Part shown: piece by piece, positions 20,591 to 31,149 of the stretch
Numbering within the stretch: position 1 is the stretch's first letter
Layout: each line of letters begins with the position of its first letter
Assembly: GCA_028751875.1 (NCBI GenBank)
Contig: CM054157.1
Span: forward strand, 6,901,587 to 6,965,586
DNA from: Rapana venosa
Lineage: Eukaryota > Mollusca > Gastropoda > Neogastropoda > Muricidae
DNA: 64,000 nt
Direction: 5' to 3'
The notes under the pieces: generated by a model
What the model was told of the DNA's origin: nothing
Database searches by the model: none
The model's input: the letters and a program-made list of their open reading frames with translations, nothing else
Program-made: the position numbers and the translations under genes

Positions 20591-20885
20591 CCCTGTCTGG
20601 CCCCTCCCCCTGGGGACCTATAGCTGTCTATCCAAGTTCACCCTTTTTACACCCCTACCCTCCACCCTCTTCTCCACCCCACTTCTCCCCTACCTCCTCA
20701 CCTTCTCCCTTCACCCCCCACACCCTGTTGAACACAGAACGCCCAATGGCCCTACTTCATACCCTAATTGAACTGACCCTAAGAAAAAGTCGTTAAGTAT
20801 TGGTGCTTTCTGGTGCACACAAAGAACCCACGGCAACAGGAGAGTTGTAGTGCCTGAGGAATGTCTGTCTTTCCAAAATACCAGG
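20585..20885 (+). repeat. Dispersed direct repeat D, copy 2
   Basis: Same orientation as 18500-18815, about 2.1 kb downstream. Matching blocks include CACACCCTGTTGAACACAGA, GGCCCTACTTCATACCCT and AAAAAGTCGTTAAGTATTGG. Copy 1 likewise has a tract of Cs in its first half. Confidence 0.65.
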
Positions 20886-20890
20886 ATCCT

Positions 20891-20894
<4 letters not shown>

Positions 20895-20922
<28 letters not shown>

Positions 20923-21184
20923 GTGCGCGCGCGCTCTCTCTCTCTGTCTCTCTCTCTCTCATTCTCTCTCTCTGTCTCTGTCTCTTTTTCTCTCTGGAGT
21001 TTAAGCAAAATGACATCAGTTTTCTGGGGAGATGGTGAGACAATGACAATGACAATGACAAATTATTTTATTTCAAGGATAATGAATAAGCACCCATGTG
21101 CTTTTTTACATCCAGTCCCCGCCCTTAGGGATATTTTAGAGAGAGACAGAGACAGAGAGAGTGTGTGTGTTGGGGTGGAATTGA

Positions 21185-21231
<47 letters not shown>

Positions 21232-21265
21232 CAGACAGAGAGACAGAGACAGAGAGAAAGATAGA
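20895..21265. repeat. CT array, SINE/LINE tail (-), GA array
   Basis: CT array 20895-20997. Then 21066-21135 is a reverse type 2 tail (AAGGATAATGAATAAGCACC, TGTGCTTTTTTACATCCAGT, CCCCGCCCTTAGGGATAT) preceded by CAATGA repeats, its 3' tandem end. GA array 21180-21265. The tail lacks any SINE body, and the GGGCGGGG phrase differs from SINE copies. It may thus be the 3' end of the partner LINE (inference). Confidence 0.65.
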
Positions 21266-21641
21266 TTTCTTTTTTCTTTATTTTCCAAAGGTCTCAGAGT
21301 AGGTATTCATATACTTTTTTGTCATCAGGCCCTTGCCCTAATTAGGGGCTATCAAAAAACCCCCCAAAAAACCCAAAACAAAACCCCAACTACAACACTG
21401 ATAACAAAACTTCAACCTATGATTTTAAGAAAAGATATAAATGTATATTCAACAAACACATAATCCCCAAATGGACCTGAACATTGATGTCAAAGATATA
21501 TATCGATGATAATTATTTTGCAAAAGGAGATAAATATCAGTGTTCAATAAACACACAATCCCAACTGGCTCGAACATGAATGTCAAAGCAGATACACTGA
21601 TTACAATTAAAAAATTTAGAGAGGGTAAAAATGTTGGGGAG

Positions 21642-21699
<58 letters not shown>

Positions 21700-21972
21700 C
21701 TTACTTCATATTGCATTAATATGATATAACTCAAGCAACAGTAAAAAAAAATAATAAAAATAAAAAAGAAAGAGAGAGAGGGGGGTTAAAAGGTGGTATG
21801 TACTTTTTTTTTTTTTTATAGGTAAGCAGCTAAAAATCGACTCAGAGCTTCTTGTGACAATACTTTGCAGTACAATACAATACGATACTACAGACAGAGA
21901 AATTATATGAAGTCTAGAAAATGTTATTCAAAAATGTTAAGCCATTGATTGATTGAGAGACTCATTTTTTCT

Positions 21973-21975
<3 letters not shown>
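21265..21975. other. Low-feature DNA with GA array
   Basis: GA array at about 21645-21697. A short reverse tail-like phrase (TATACTTTTTTGTCATCAGG) lies near 21310-21330. Otherwise A-rich sequence without genes. Confidence 0.5.
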
Positions 21976-22047
<72 letters not shown>

Positions 22048-22133
22048 TTGCACTCAACAGCAACAACAAGAGCACCACCCACCACCCCACACCAACCAAC
22101 AACAGCAACAACATCAACACGCACGCGAGCGCG

Positions 22134-22175
<42 letters not shown>
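21975..22175. repeat. CA arrays
   Basis: Two CA arrays (21975-22045 and 22137-22173) separated by a CAACA/CACCA-rich segment. Confidence 0.9.
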
Positions 22176-22176
<1 letters not shown>

Positions 22177-22678
22177 CCCTGCTTGTAATTCAACTGGGCC
22201 ATCATCGCCCCAGGCAATCAGGAACCGGTACTGATGCTAACAGCTTGATGCTGGAGCTATCTCCCTTTGTTGGGAGATGGGCACCAACCCTTAAATCGTT
22301 TCCCTTCGTTTTTTGTCAACATGCCCTGAAGTGTCCATTTTGCCAAAAATGAAGAAGATGTTTTAGAAGGCTGTCTCTGTCTCTCTTTCTTTAGCCCCGT
22401 CTTTCTATTCGTTTGTCTATTGAAATTTCATGGCTTTTTACACCCACACACGTCCACGCGTGAGCATGTGTGTGCATACAGGCATAGACACATAGGCCTA
22501 CACAAACTTGCACACGCAGGCATATAACAATTATGCACGATCGCAAACTGGACAGGAGATTAAGATTTGGTTTGCCTGTGTGGGTATGAGGATTTCATTA
22601 AACACTATTATCTCTATCATATACAATTTTCATTCACAAAAACAACTAATGTCTTTAACTCACTCACTCACTCACTCA

Positions 22679-22721
<43 letters not shown>

Positions 22722-22866
22722 GTACAACTTGGGGGTACAACCCAGTCTTTAAAGGGACTTTAGTCCTGCATGTTTTGTTTTGGTTTTGGTTCTTGGTTGT
22801 TTGATTAATCCGAAAACAAGCCAGACTGTATCATAACCATGGTAAAGAACTGACATTCTTGAAACG
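22175..22866. other. No gene; CACT and CA array inside
   Basis: Unremarkable sequence with a CTCA then CA array at 22660-22720. No credible frame. Confidence 0.5.
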
Positions 22867-23200
22867 CTCAGACAGCAACTATTGTTGTCTGTCATATGAG
22901 CGAAAATGCGTCACGCTGCCGTTAGGCGCCTGACAAGTCAGGCCCAGCGCATCCGACTTCTGTGTGGGAGAGAATTGTTATCTTTTAAGTCTTTCTGCGG
23001 GGGAAAAAAGGCAGGAGAATGGACCAAGAAGGCAAAAAATAGACATGAAGGAAGTTACAGGAAGAAAAGGAACAAAGCAGAAACAAAGAGAGTGGGCATA
23101 GAAAAGAGGGAATTCCTAGTACAGAATTTCCAGAAGGCGGGGATGCTATTTATAGTCATAGGCTCCCCAGCATCCCCAAAGGGGGAACTGGCTTTCTGAC
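22866..23200 (+). repeat. Unknown repeat IR2, left copy
   Basis: The reverse complement lies at 25408-25757. Shared blocks include TTGTCTGTCATATGAGCGA, CAAGTCAGGCCCA, AAAAAAGGCAGGAGAATGGA, GAAGAAAAGGAACAA and AGAAACAAAGAGAG. Identity is roughly 80-85 percent by eye. A 98-codon frame spans it, but the copy at 25388-25654 keeps only part of it. No domain recognised. It may be a MITE-like or LINE-derived repeat. Confidence 0.7.
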
Positions 23201-23314
23201 ACCTTGTGACGACAGATACTACTGACGGAGGGAGGGACACAGAACAGCTGGCCATCAAAGCACAATCTAGGCTGTTCAGTCAAGCGACATGTCTGCCCTT
23301 GGTGAACGTTATTG

Positions 23315-23585
<271 letters not shown>

Positions 23586-23713
23586 CAGTCTATCATAGTC
23601 TTAACTGAACGTTTGTTTATCCATCAGTGTGTCTGTCCGTGTGTCATTTCGCAAAATGGGGGCAGGAAGGGTAGGTCATCAGCGTCAGTGGATATCATGA
23701 ACCATTAATTAAT

Positions 23714-23714
<1 letters not shown>

Positions 23715-23773
<59 letters not shown>

Positions 23774-24440
23774 TAGTGTCTGTCAGTTTGTTTATCCCTC
23801 TGTCAGTTTGTCTGTCAGTCTGTCAGTTTATACGTCAGTCTGTTAGTTTGTCTGTCAGTCTGTTGGTTTGTCTGTCAGTCTGTCAGTTTGTCTGCCAGTC
23901 TGTCTGTCAGTCTGTCTGTCAGTCTGTCAGTTTGTCTGTCTGTCTGTCTGTCAGTTTGTCTGTCAGTCTGTGTGTCATTTTTTCTGTCAGTCTGTCTGTC
24001 AGTCTGTGTATCAGTCTGTCAGTTTGTCTGTCAGTTTGTCTGTCAGTTTGTCAGTCTTTCTGTCAGTCTGTCTGTCAATTTGTCAGTCTGTCTACCAGTT
24101 TGTCATTTTGTCTGTCAGTTGGTCTGTCAGTCAGTCTGTCAGTTTTGTCTTCTGATACGATCAGGGCAGGGAGGGTCAATGGGAGCATTACTGGACGCCA
24201 TGAACTGTTTCATTTTCCTCCATCCTTCTTCCCTTGTCCCTTTTCCTTTCTCACTCCATCCTTGATGTCTGTTCGTCTGTGTCTGTCTGTCTTTTCTTCT
24301 TTCTGTTTGTCTGTATGTCTGTGTCTCAGAGAGAGAGAGCGACAGAGACAGACAGAGACAGACAGACACAGACAGACATACAGAGACAGACAGACACAGA
24401 CAGACACAGACAGACAGACAGAGACAGAGAGAGAGAAGTT
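23715..24440. repeat. CT, GTCTGTCA and GACA arrays
   Basis: CT array 23717-23772. Then a 370 bp higher-order array of TCTGTCAGT/TTGTCTG units (23790-24150). Then GA/GACA 24325-24440. The apparent 253-codon Ser/Val/Cys frame across it is an artefact of repeat periodicity. Confidence 0.9.
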
Positions 24441-25010
24441 CTACTTCGACCACTATCAGGTTCAGTTTTCCAATTCTCTTTCTATTTTAACTTTCAGAGA
24501 GGGAAAAGGGACAAGTGGCTTCTTCTTTGTTTTTTAATTCTATTCTAAATTTCAAACAATCCATCTTTCTTTATTTCAGCAGCAATGAATCCTTAGTGGG
24601 GTGGTGGTGTGTGGGGAGGTGGGGGGGGGGGGGGTCACGTGTTTGCATTTCCAGATTGCAAGGGAAGGAATTAGTAACTGTAGAGTCTTAAAGAAATGAG
24701 CCCTGCATAGTGCTGACTTGCCAGGCAAGCAGTGTGGGTTTTTTTGCTCCATTGATCGTGATCGTTAAGACGTTCTAGCTCTCCACTTCAGTTAATGTGC
24801 CCCATTGTCTGTCTGTCTGTCTGTCGGTCGGTCTATTTGTCTATCTGTCTGTCTGTCTATCTGTCTGTCTATCTGTCTGTCTATCTGTCTGTCTGTCTGT
24901 CTGTCTATCCTTATCCACGCTGCAACAAAGTTTACCAATCAGAACAATTAAACAGTTATCGACAACATCTACTTTTTTTTTCAATTTCAAAATGGGAACT
25001 TGGGAACCCT
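24440..25010. other. No gene; G run and CTGT array
   Basis: G-rich run near 24601-24635 and CTGT/CTAT array at 24805-24915. No frame of interest. Confidence 0.6.
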
Positions 25011-25105
25011 GAAGTCAGAATGCAGCCGCCTACGTTTTGGGTAAAAACGGTTGCATACGCAAAATCCTACGTTGGAGCTCTAGCCGAGGAATGAAAAAAA
25101 ATGGG
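25010..25105 (+). repeat. Module M1, isolated copy
   Basis: GAAGTCAGAATGCAGCCGCC, GGGTAAAAACGG, GCATACGCAAAATCC and GAGCTCTAGCCGAGGAATG in order. This copy lies outside the big inverted repeat, so M1 is an independent dispersed unit. Confidence 0.65.
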
Positions 25106-25408
25106 AACTACTTTTCCTTGGAAGCAATTACATAGCAAAACCATAGACACCGCCGCCAAAATGTTTCAGCAAAACTAAAAAATGTGCATTGAAATATAAA
25201 TGACATTGAACACATATCATATTTCAATCGCATCTCTTGCATTTTTTTTCTATTCTTTAAAATTCTTTCATGTTAAATGGGTATGGTTTCAAACTCATTA
25301 TTATTACATTAATTTTTGTCACAGAAAACATTTACATAACAGATAACCACTAACCTATCAGACCACGCTCTGTTTCAAAACTTCTTTTCAGCAGACATTT
25401 TCTGATGT
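25105..25408. other. A/T-rich DNA, nothing recognised
   Basis: No frame, repeat or motif above background. Confidence 0.5.
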
Positions 25409-25757
25409 TATCAAATGGTACATTCGCTCTAGTCTGATTCTCCTGTGGGGGATGCTGGGGCCTGTCAGTATAAAAAACATCCCCAGCTTCTGAAAATCCT
25501 GTGCTAGGCATTTCCTCTTTTCTATCCCTCTCTTTGTTTCTGCATTGTTCCTTTTCTTCCTCCTGTCACCTCTGTCTTGTCTACTTTCTGCTTTCCTGGT
25601 CCATTCTCCTGCCTTTTTTCCAGAAAGACTTAAGAGATAACGATTCTCTCCCAAGCAGAAGTTGGATGCATTGGGCCTGACTTGTTAGGTGCTTAACAGC
25701 AGCGCAATGCATTCTCGCTCATATGACAGACAGCAATAGTTCCTGTCTGAGTGTTCA
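25408..25757 (-). repeat. Unknown repeat IR2, right copy
   Basis: Inverted partner of 22866-23200, about 2.2 kb away. See that entry for shared blocks. Confidence 0.7.
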
Positions 25758-25759
25758 AC

Positions 25760-26640
25760 AAGGAAGAGGAAAAAGATACTAGTCTTATAACTATGCTTTA
25801 AAGGCTGGGGCAAATAAACTGGCACATTTCATCATTGCTGTTAGAATACTCACTTTCCAAAGAAAACTGTAGTCACTGTCATGTTATTCTTTTGGGTCTG
25901 ACAAATCTAAACTGAGTTTCACACACTTTTCTGTGCAAAGATTTATACACATTTTGCAGAAAATGTATGTGGTGTGTTTTAAAGTACACTTCTGTACCCT
26001 GTCACTAGAGGCAATATGACACAGGAAGTGTATTATTCACTGAATTATAACAGCTTCTGTCCCCAAAGTCAGAATGTGACTACCTTAATAGAGGGCCAAA
26101 AGGTTCGCATACATTGCCTAATGACAGTCACAAGTGGGGAGAGGAGAAGGGGAAAGATAAACCTTTCTTTTTTTCTTCTCAAACTCAGATCAGGGGAAGG
26201 CGTGTATCTCATACTCATTTGCATAGACGGATGACGTCAGGTCAGGATCAGGAGCAGATAACCCAAAGCTAAGCAAGAGCAGGCGGCCATGTAGAGTGGC
26301 CAGTGACCAGAGGAAGCTGTTTTCCATGAGGTGATGAATGCACTCACTGCATGCCTGGCCTACCCTCATACAGATACAGTCAGAGTTTACAAGTCCTTGT
26401 CAGCCTTGGGTAATGAGAAAATGATGGCAGCTTCCATCGATTTTTGCATGGTAAGATTATGCTTACGGGCATAAAAGCATCTTTTCCCTCCTAGATTAAG
26501 TCGTCTCCATTCCAAACTGGATTCTGCATTCCTTTCCCATTTCTCTGATTTAAAATATTTGGAGAAAATTGGTTTTTGAAGAGGAAAACAGTGAAGGAGC
26601 GGAATGGAGCTGTATTTAAATTTGCAAATAAAAAAACTAG
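25760..26640. other. Low-repeat island
   Basis: One of the few stretches with no microsatellite or recognised transposon except a weak M1-like phrase near 26050-26100. It contains the candidate exon at 26311-26450. Confidence 0.5.
26311..26450 (+). other. Candidate protein-coding exon (weak)
   Basis: An acceptor-type CAG ends at 26310 and a strong donor-type GTAAGA begins at 26451. Between them one frame (codons from 26313) is open for 46 codons, with a non-repetitive, mixed composition (FHEVMNALTACLAYPHTD near its start). The frame ends shortly after the donor at a stop, as expected if the real boundary is the donor. Against it: no clear polypyrimidine tract upstream, no recognised protein family, and 46 open codons can arise by chance. 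Confidence 0.2.
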
Positions 26641-26709
26641 TGAGGAAAAAAACTTAGACATAGAGTGAAAGAGAGAAATAAAGGTAAAGACAGACAGGCA
26701 GACAATTTT

Positions 26710-26881
26710 ATTATTTATTTATTCTTTTATATCGAGGATAATGGAATAAGCACTCGTGTGCTTTTTTACATCCAGTCCCCATGTGTATGCGGCAGGCAGG
26801 CAGGCAGAAAGGCAGGCAGGCAGGCAGACAGGCAGGCAGGCAGACAGTCATACAGACTAATACATAGAGAGACAGAGAGAC

Positions 26882-26955
<74 letters not shown>

Positions 26956-26960
26956 TAAGA
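26710..26960. repeat. Reverse SINE tail, CAGG and GA arrays
   Basis: 26710-26790 is a type 2 tail on the minus strand (ATCGAGGATAATGGAATAAG, GTGTGCTTTTTTACATCCAG, CCCCATGTGTATGCGG). CAGG/CAGA array 26793-26850 and GA array 26870-26955 follow. Confidence 0.75.
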
Positions 26961-27346
26961 CAGACGTTCTTCGGCTACAGGTCCCAAGTTAACCATAGTG
27001 AGAGGTTGTACATGCCATCACCGTTTTCTTGTTTGTTTTGTTTTGTGTTGTGTTTTCGTTTGTTTTTTGTTGTTGTTGTGTTTTGTTTTGGTTTGGTTTT
27101 TGTTGTTGTTGTTGTTTTTTTTGGTGTTTTTTTTTTGGTGGGGGGGGTTCTACACAATTAAGATAGCCGCATTCCAACTTCCGAAAAGACGAAAGATTTG
27201 AAGAAGGAGATAGGGGTGAGGGATAAAAGATAGGATCATAGCAAAGGAGGAGGAAGACGAAGCCCCAAGACGAAGCAGAAATCATAAAAAGATATTTAAG
27301 CAAAGGGTAGGAAAAATTAAACACACATTCACACACATACACACAC

Positions 27347-27420
<74 letters not shown>

Positions 27421-27720
27421 TCAAATCAAATCAAATCAAATGTTTTTATTTCGAGGATAATGAATAAGCACTCATATGCTTTTTTACATCCAGTCCCCGC
27501 CCTTATCAGGGATATATCATGAAAAAAACCGCTAACAAACAAATCTTCCATACAAATCCAACAACTAAACAAGTGCCACTACAACAATAACCAAATATAC
27601 AGACAAATAAACAACAGCCACAACCAACAAAAAAGGGAAAAAGGGGAAAAAAGAAACAATTCCTCTTCCAAAGAAAAGAAAGAAAAAAACAGGAAAAAAA
27701 ACCACAAAAACACATTTTAA
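26960..27720. other. TTG-rich DNA, GA array and reverse tail
   Basis: TTG/TTTTG-rich tract 27025-27140. GA array 27343-27418. 27421-27525 is a reverse type 2 tail with CAAAT tandem end (CGAGGATAATGAATAAGCAC, TTTTTTACATCCAGTCCCCG, CCCTTATCAGGGATAT), again without SINE body. No gene. Confidence 0.65.
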
Positions 27721-28390
27721 AAATATAATAATAATAAATAATAATAATAATAACAATTATTATTATTTTATTATTATTATTATTATAAAACCACAAAGCA
27801 AGAAAATAGCCAATTACCAATCCTAAATAATTAACAACAAACAAAACAAAACAAAAAACACAAAAATATAACTTCAACAAGAGACAGAGAGACAGACAGA
27901 GTTATAACTATGCAGTGTATACTAAAGCCCATAAAATTGAACACCAACACAGTTATCATTTTTTGTGTGATTATAGCGGAAAAACTGAATATCATGATCA
28001 TATTTTAATTACGATTAAAGATTGTTATTACGTTGAAAGCAATGAGATAACAAAACAAGCTGCAAGTAAACAAACAAGCCATTACCCGTGCATATTATTT
28101 CACATGATCAATTTAATGGTAAAGGCTGCAATAATGTAGTATTTCAGTATAATCATTAAGAAATTTTTTCTTCGATAGATGGCTTGATGAAAAAAAAGCA
28201 AATGCATCGCTTATGCAATGTAACATCTGGAAATTAAAATTTGACTTGACTTGACTTGACTTGTTCTGTCAAACAGATTGTTCCTGTTTCTCGGGAAAAT
28301 AAAACTACAGCAGTAAGCATTATTTGATAAGTGTTGTTTATATCACCTGCTGTTCTGCAGGTAACCAAAACTACAAGGTATTTTAGGACG
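27720..28390. other. AAT array then A/T-rich DNA
   Basis: AAT/ATT array 27720-27790. Three to four GACTT repeats at 28241-28262 resemble a retroposon tail end. No gene found. Confidence 0.5.
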
Positions 28391-28406
28391 CCTACCTACA
28401 AGGCCA
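28391..28406. repeat. 16 bp target-site duplication, left
   Basis: CCTACCTACAAGGCCA is repeated without mismatch at 28691-28706. Confidence 0.9.
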
Positions 28407-28690
28407 GGGACGGGGTAGCTCAGTGGTCGGAGCACTCGCTTTCCCCCAGCCAAGTTAAGCAGCGTCGAGCGTGGTTACCAATTGGATGGGTGACCGTTTG
28501 CGCGCCTTGGCTTCAGTACAGTTCCCCCAGCTGTAAATGGGTACCTGCCCTCTTTAAGGTCAGGGAAGGTAAAGCGGCGAGGGAGAGGAGATGGACGCCG
28601 TCCTCAATATGCTGGCCCTAGAGAAGTGAGGTCTCTGACGCCTCGCTCCCCTACGACCTTAATATAGGTTATGGGACACCTTTACCTTTA
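28407..28690 (+). mobile_element. Chimeric tRNA/5S-rRNA-headed SINE
   Basis: The head opens with a tRNA-type box A (GGGGTAGCTCAGTGGTCGG). At 28451 it changes to a stretch resembling the internal control region of 5S rRNA: AAGTTAAGCAGCGTCGAGCG (A-box region), then GTGGTTACCA and TTGGATGGGTGACCG (C-box region). A unique body follows and the element ends CACCTTTACCTTTA. A perfect 16 bp duplication flanks it, so the borders are exact and the insertion is recent. Polymerase III would be the expected transcriber. The mobilising LINE is not identified. Other copies: 48960-49145 and 3046-3220, both truncated. Confidence 0.9.
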
Positions 28691-28706
28691 CCTACCTACA
28701 AGGCCA
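28691..28706. repeat. 16 bp target-site duplication, right
   Basis: Exact match to 28391-28406. Confidence 0.9.
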
Positions 28707-28839
28707 TTTCTCACTCTCGTCTCACCCCTATCCGCAATGTGAATGACAATCATCTGTCTGCTGTCATGAATGATAAGAACATTCTGAAGAGAAAAAAAAA
28801 ACTATCATCAAATAAAGCATCGCAGGGCGAATTTTTTTT

Positions 28840-28880
<41 letters not shown>

Positions 28881-29105
28881 CCTTCGGATGAGACTATAAA
28901 CCGAGGCCCCGTGTTCGAACGCATGCAGAACATCTTGCGCACACGTTAAATCCTGTTCCGCTTTTCGGAAGAGTAAGCCATTGTGTGCCGGTGAAAATAG
29001 AAGACAAAATTTACAAACCGCATACACACGGGGACTAGATGTAAAAAAAACCACATGAGTGCTTATTCCATTATCCTCCATATAAAAGAATAAATTTTAA
29101 AAAAA
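28840..29105 (+). mobile_element. CA array and tRNA-SINE body with type 2 tail
   Basis: CA array 28841-28878 directly precedes the body: CCTTCGGATGAGACTATAAA, GCAGAACATCTTGCGCACAC, TTTTCGGAAGAGTAAGCCAT. The tail is GGGGACTAGATG, CACATGAGTGCTTATTCCAT, TATCCTCCATATAAAAG. The head has been replaced by the CA array. Confidence 0.85.
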
Positions 29106-29114
29106 AATTTAATA

Positions 29115-29115
29115 T

Positions 29116-29164
<49 letters not shown>

Positions 29165-29375
29165 TGCCCATATCCCCTATACCCATCGGTACACTTCGTG
29201 CTAAAAACTACAGACTATAAACCGAGGTCCCGTGTGCAAACGTACGCAGAACATCTCGCGCACACGTTAAAACCCGTTCCGCTGTTCGGAAGAGTAGGCG
29301 ATTTGTGTGCCGGTGGGAACGGATGACAAAATTTACACACCCACATACACACGGAGACTGGATACTTTAAAAAAG
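29115..29375 (+). mobile_element. CA array and second headless tRNA-SINE body
   Basis: CA array 29116-29162. The body from about 29211 has ACTATAAACCGAGGTCCCGT, CGCAGAACATCTCGCGCACA and GTGTGCCGGTGGGAACGGAT. The tail breaks off after GGAGACTGGATA. Confidence 0.8.
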
Positions 29376-29559
29376 CACACGACAACGACTATCATTATTA
29401 TTTATATTATTATTATTATCATTATTGCGACTATTATCGTCACTGTTGGAATACATATTTTTTTATTTACTTAATGAAAAACATAATTATTGTTCTTGTA
29501 GCTACTTGGGCAGGTTGTTAGAAATGAATGAGCCAACAAAAAGGACTCAGTGGAAGAAA

Positions 29560-30375
29560 TAGCAGTGTCCATGACATTTTCAGCTCTCTGAAGTCTGTCT
29601 CTCATTCTTTCACGTCTGGACTATTGCAATTCTCTTTTGTCTGGTCTGCCAGCATCATCTATCCACTCCCTTCAACGTATACAAAACTCCGCAGCTCGAC
29701 TAGTTCTCAGAAAGAAAAAAATCTGAGCACATTACCCCTCTCTTGCAATCACTCCACTGGCTGCCTGTGCCACAGAGAGTAAATTATAAGATCAATACCC
29801 TCTGTTACAAATGTCTCCACAAAACTGCACCCTCCTACCTCTGTGAATGTACACTCCTTCACGTTCCCTCCGCTCTACTGCAGATACCTTGTGCCTACGA
29901 ATACCTAGATTCAGCCAATCCACCGTTGGCCGCCGCCGCTCTTTCTCTATTTCGGGTCCATCGACCTGGAATGAGCTCCCTCTCTCTCTTCGCCAGAAGC
30001 CTAGTTATGACACTTTTAAATCCAGCCTCAAGACATATTTATTGCAAACCTAAGATTTCCCCCCTCCTGTTTCATATCAGAGCTATCCCACCTTCACTAA
30101 CCCATGTCCTATCACCCTGCTAAAGTGTACGACCTGTATGAGTGTATGTGTGTGTGTGCTTTCGAAAAACATTTGACTATTGAAATTTTATTTAATAGAT
30201 TTTGTCTGCAGCCCACCATGTTTGTAAATATCTGTTTGTTTAAACTATTGATTATTTATCATTGATTGCATGACTATGTAAGATTAGGTTGAATGCATGC
30301 GCTATGATTTGTCTTTGCAAGATATAGCGCTATATAAGTTCCATTTATTATTATCATTATTATTATTATCATTTG
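29560..30375 (+). mobile_element. L2-like LINE 3' end, 5'-truncated
   Basis: Encodes, across two frames, the C-terminal region typical of L2/CR1-type reverse transcriptases: a LDYCNS-like phrase near 29620, LHWLPVPQRVNYKINTLCYKCLHK at 29749-29820, PSRSLRSTADTLC at 29856, and FSISGPSTWNELPLSLRQ at 29943-30000. A non-coding 3' region ends with GATATAGCGCTATATAAGTT and CCATTTATTATTATC, the sort of tail used by SINE tail type 1. One frameshift lies between the first and last blocks. Confidence 0.85.
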
Positions 30376-30379
30376 TCAT

Positions 30380-30780
30380 AACAACACCTAGATACTTCAC
30401 AGCAGTGGATAGAGGGACTGATGTATTGCCGAGTTCTATTGAAGTTGTTGTAATGGAAAGGGTTTGTGTTTGGTCCCTACGAGCATGGCTTCGGTTTTAT
30501 CTGCATTTAATTTGTTCTCTGTCATCCAGTTTTGAATATCTTCAAAGCAGTGGACCATATTTGTCAGGAGAGAAGGCAGATTTTCAAGAGTAGCACTGCT
30601 TTGAATCTGAGAGTCATCTGCTTTGAATCTGAGAGTCATCTGCTTTGAATCTGAGAGTCATCTGCGTAAAAATGATGGTTGATTTGATGACGGTTTATTA
30701 TATGTGACATTTACAGACATTTGATATTTTTTGCAGTTCTATTAAAACTGAGAGGTTGTCTGTTGCCCAATTTAGTTTCT
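30380..30780 (-). pseudogene. L2-like reverse transcriptase fragment with triplicated catalytic motif
   Basis: The minus strand codes HHFYADDSQIQS (catalytic Tyr-Ala-Asp-Asp), then SATLENLPSLLTNMVHCFED, IQNWMTENKLNADKTEAMLV, the usual order after the YADD motif. A 22 bp unit covering the ADDSQIQ codons is present three times at about 30600-30665. Two extra units shift the frame and destroy the enzyme. It lies head-on against the L2-like 3' end at 29560-30375 and has no 3' tail, so the two are not one simple insertion. Confidence 0.8.
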
Positions 30781-30849
30781 AATGATATGAATATGCTTTA
30801 AGAGCTTGACGTAATGAAAAGTGTGTGCACAAGGTGGAGGAGATGGTTA

Positions 30850-31014
30850 CATGTGTGTGTGTGTGTGTGAGTGTGTATATGTGTGTGTGAGTGTGTATGT
30901 GTGTGTGTGTATGTGTATGTGTGTGTGTGTGAGTGTGTATGTGTTTATGTGTATGTGTGTGGTGGTGGGGGGGTGTTGGGGGGTGGATGGGTGGTGTGTG
31001 TGTGTGTGTGTGTG

Positions 31015-31056
<42 letters not shown>

Positions 31057-31065
31057 TGTGGAGTG
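30850..31065. repeat. TG microsatellite with G-rich island
   Basis: TG/TGTA arrays with a GGTGGTGGGGGGG island near 30960-30990. Confidence 0.9.
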
Positions 31066-31149
31066 AGTGCATGGGTGAAAGGGATAGTCCGGTGGTTAGA
31101 GTGATGTTTTCGTGATCTGCTCAACCAGCTTTGAATCTCATTCAATAGG

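Noticed and set aside
22906..23199. 97-codon frame as a small gene
   Set aside because: It spans repeat IR2. The inverted copy at 25388-25654 opens on the same sense of the repeat only in part, with differing ends, and no domain is recognised.
23790..24150. CRISPR-like array of short repeats
   Set aside because: There are no unique spacers of constant length. It is a degenerate GTCTGTCA microsatellite in a eukaryotic setting.
23776..24537. 253-codon Ser/Val/Cys frame
   Set aside because: Composition is entirely that of GTCTGTCA and CT arrays. It has no start context or domain.
28451..28510. 5S rRNA gene
   Set aside because: Only the internal control region is 5S-like. The start and end of a 5S gene are missing, and the block lies inside a SINE with target duplications.
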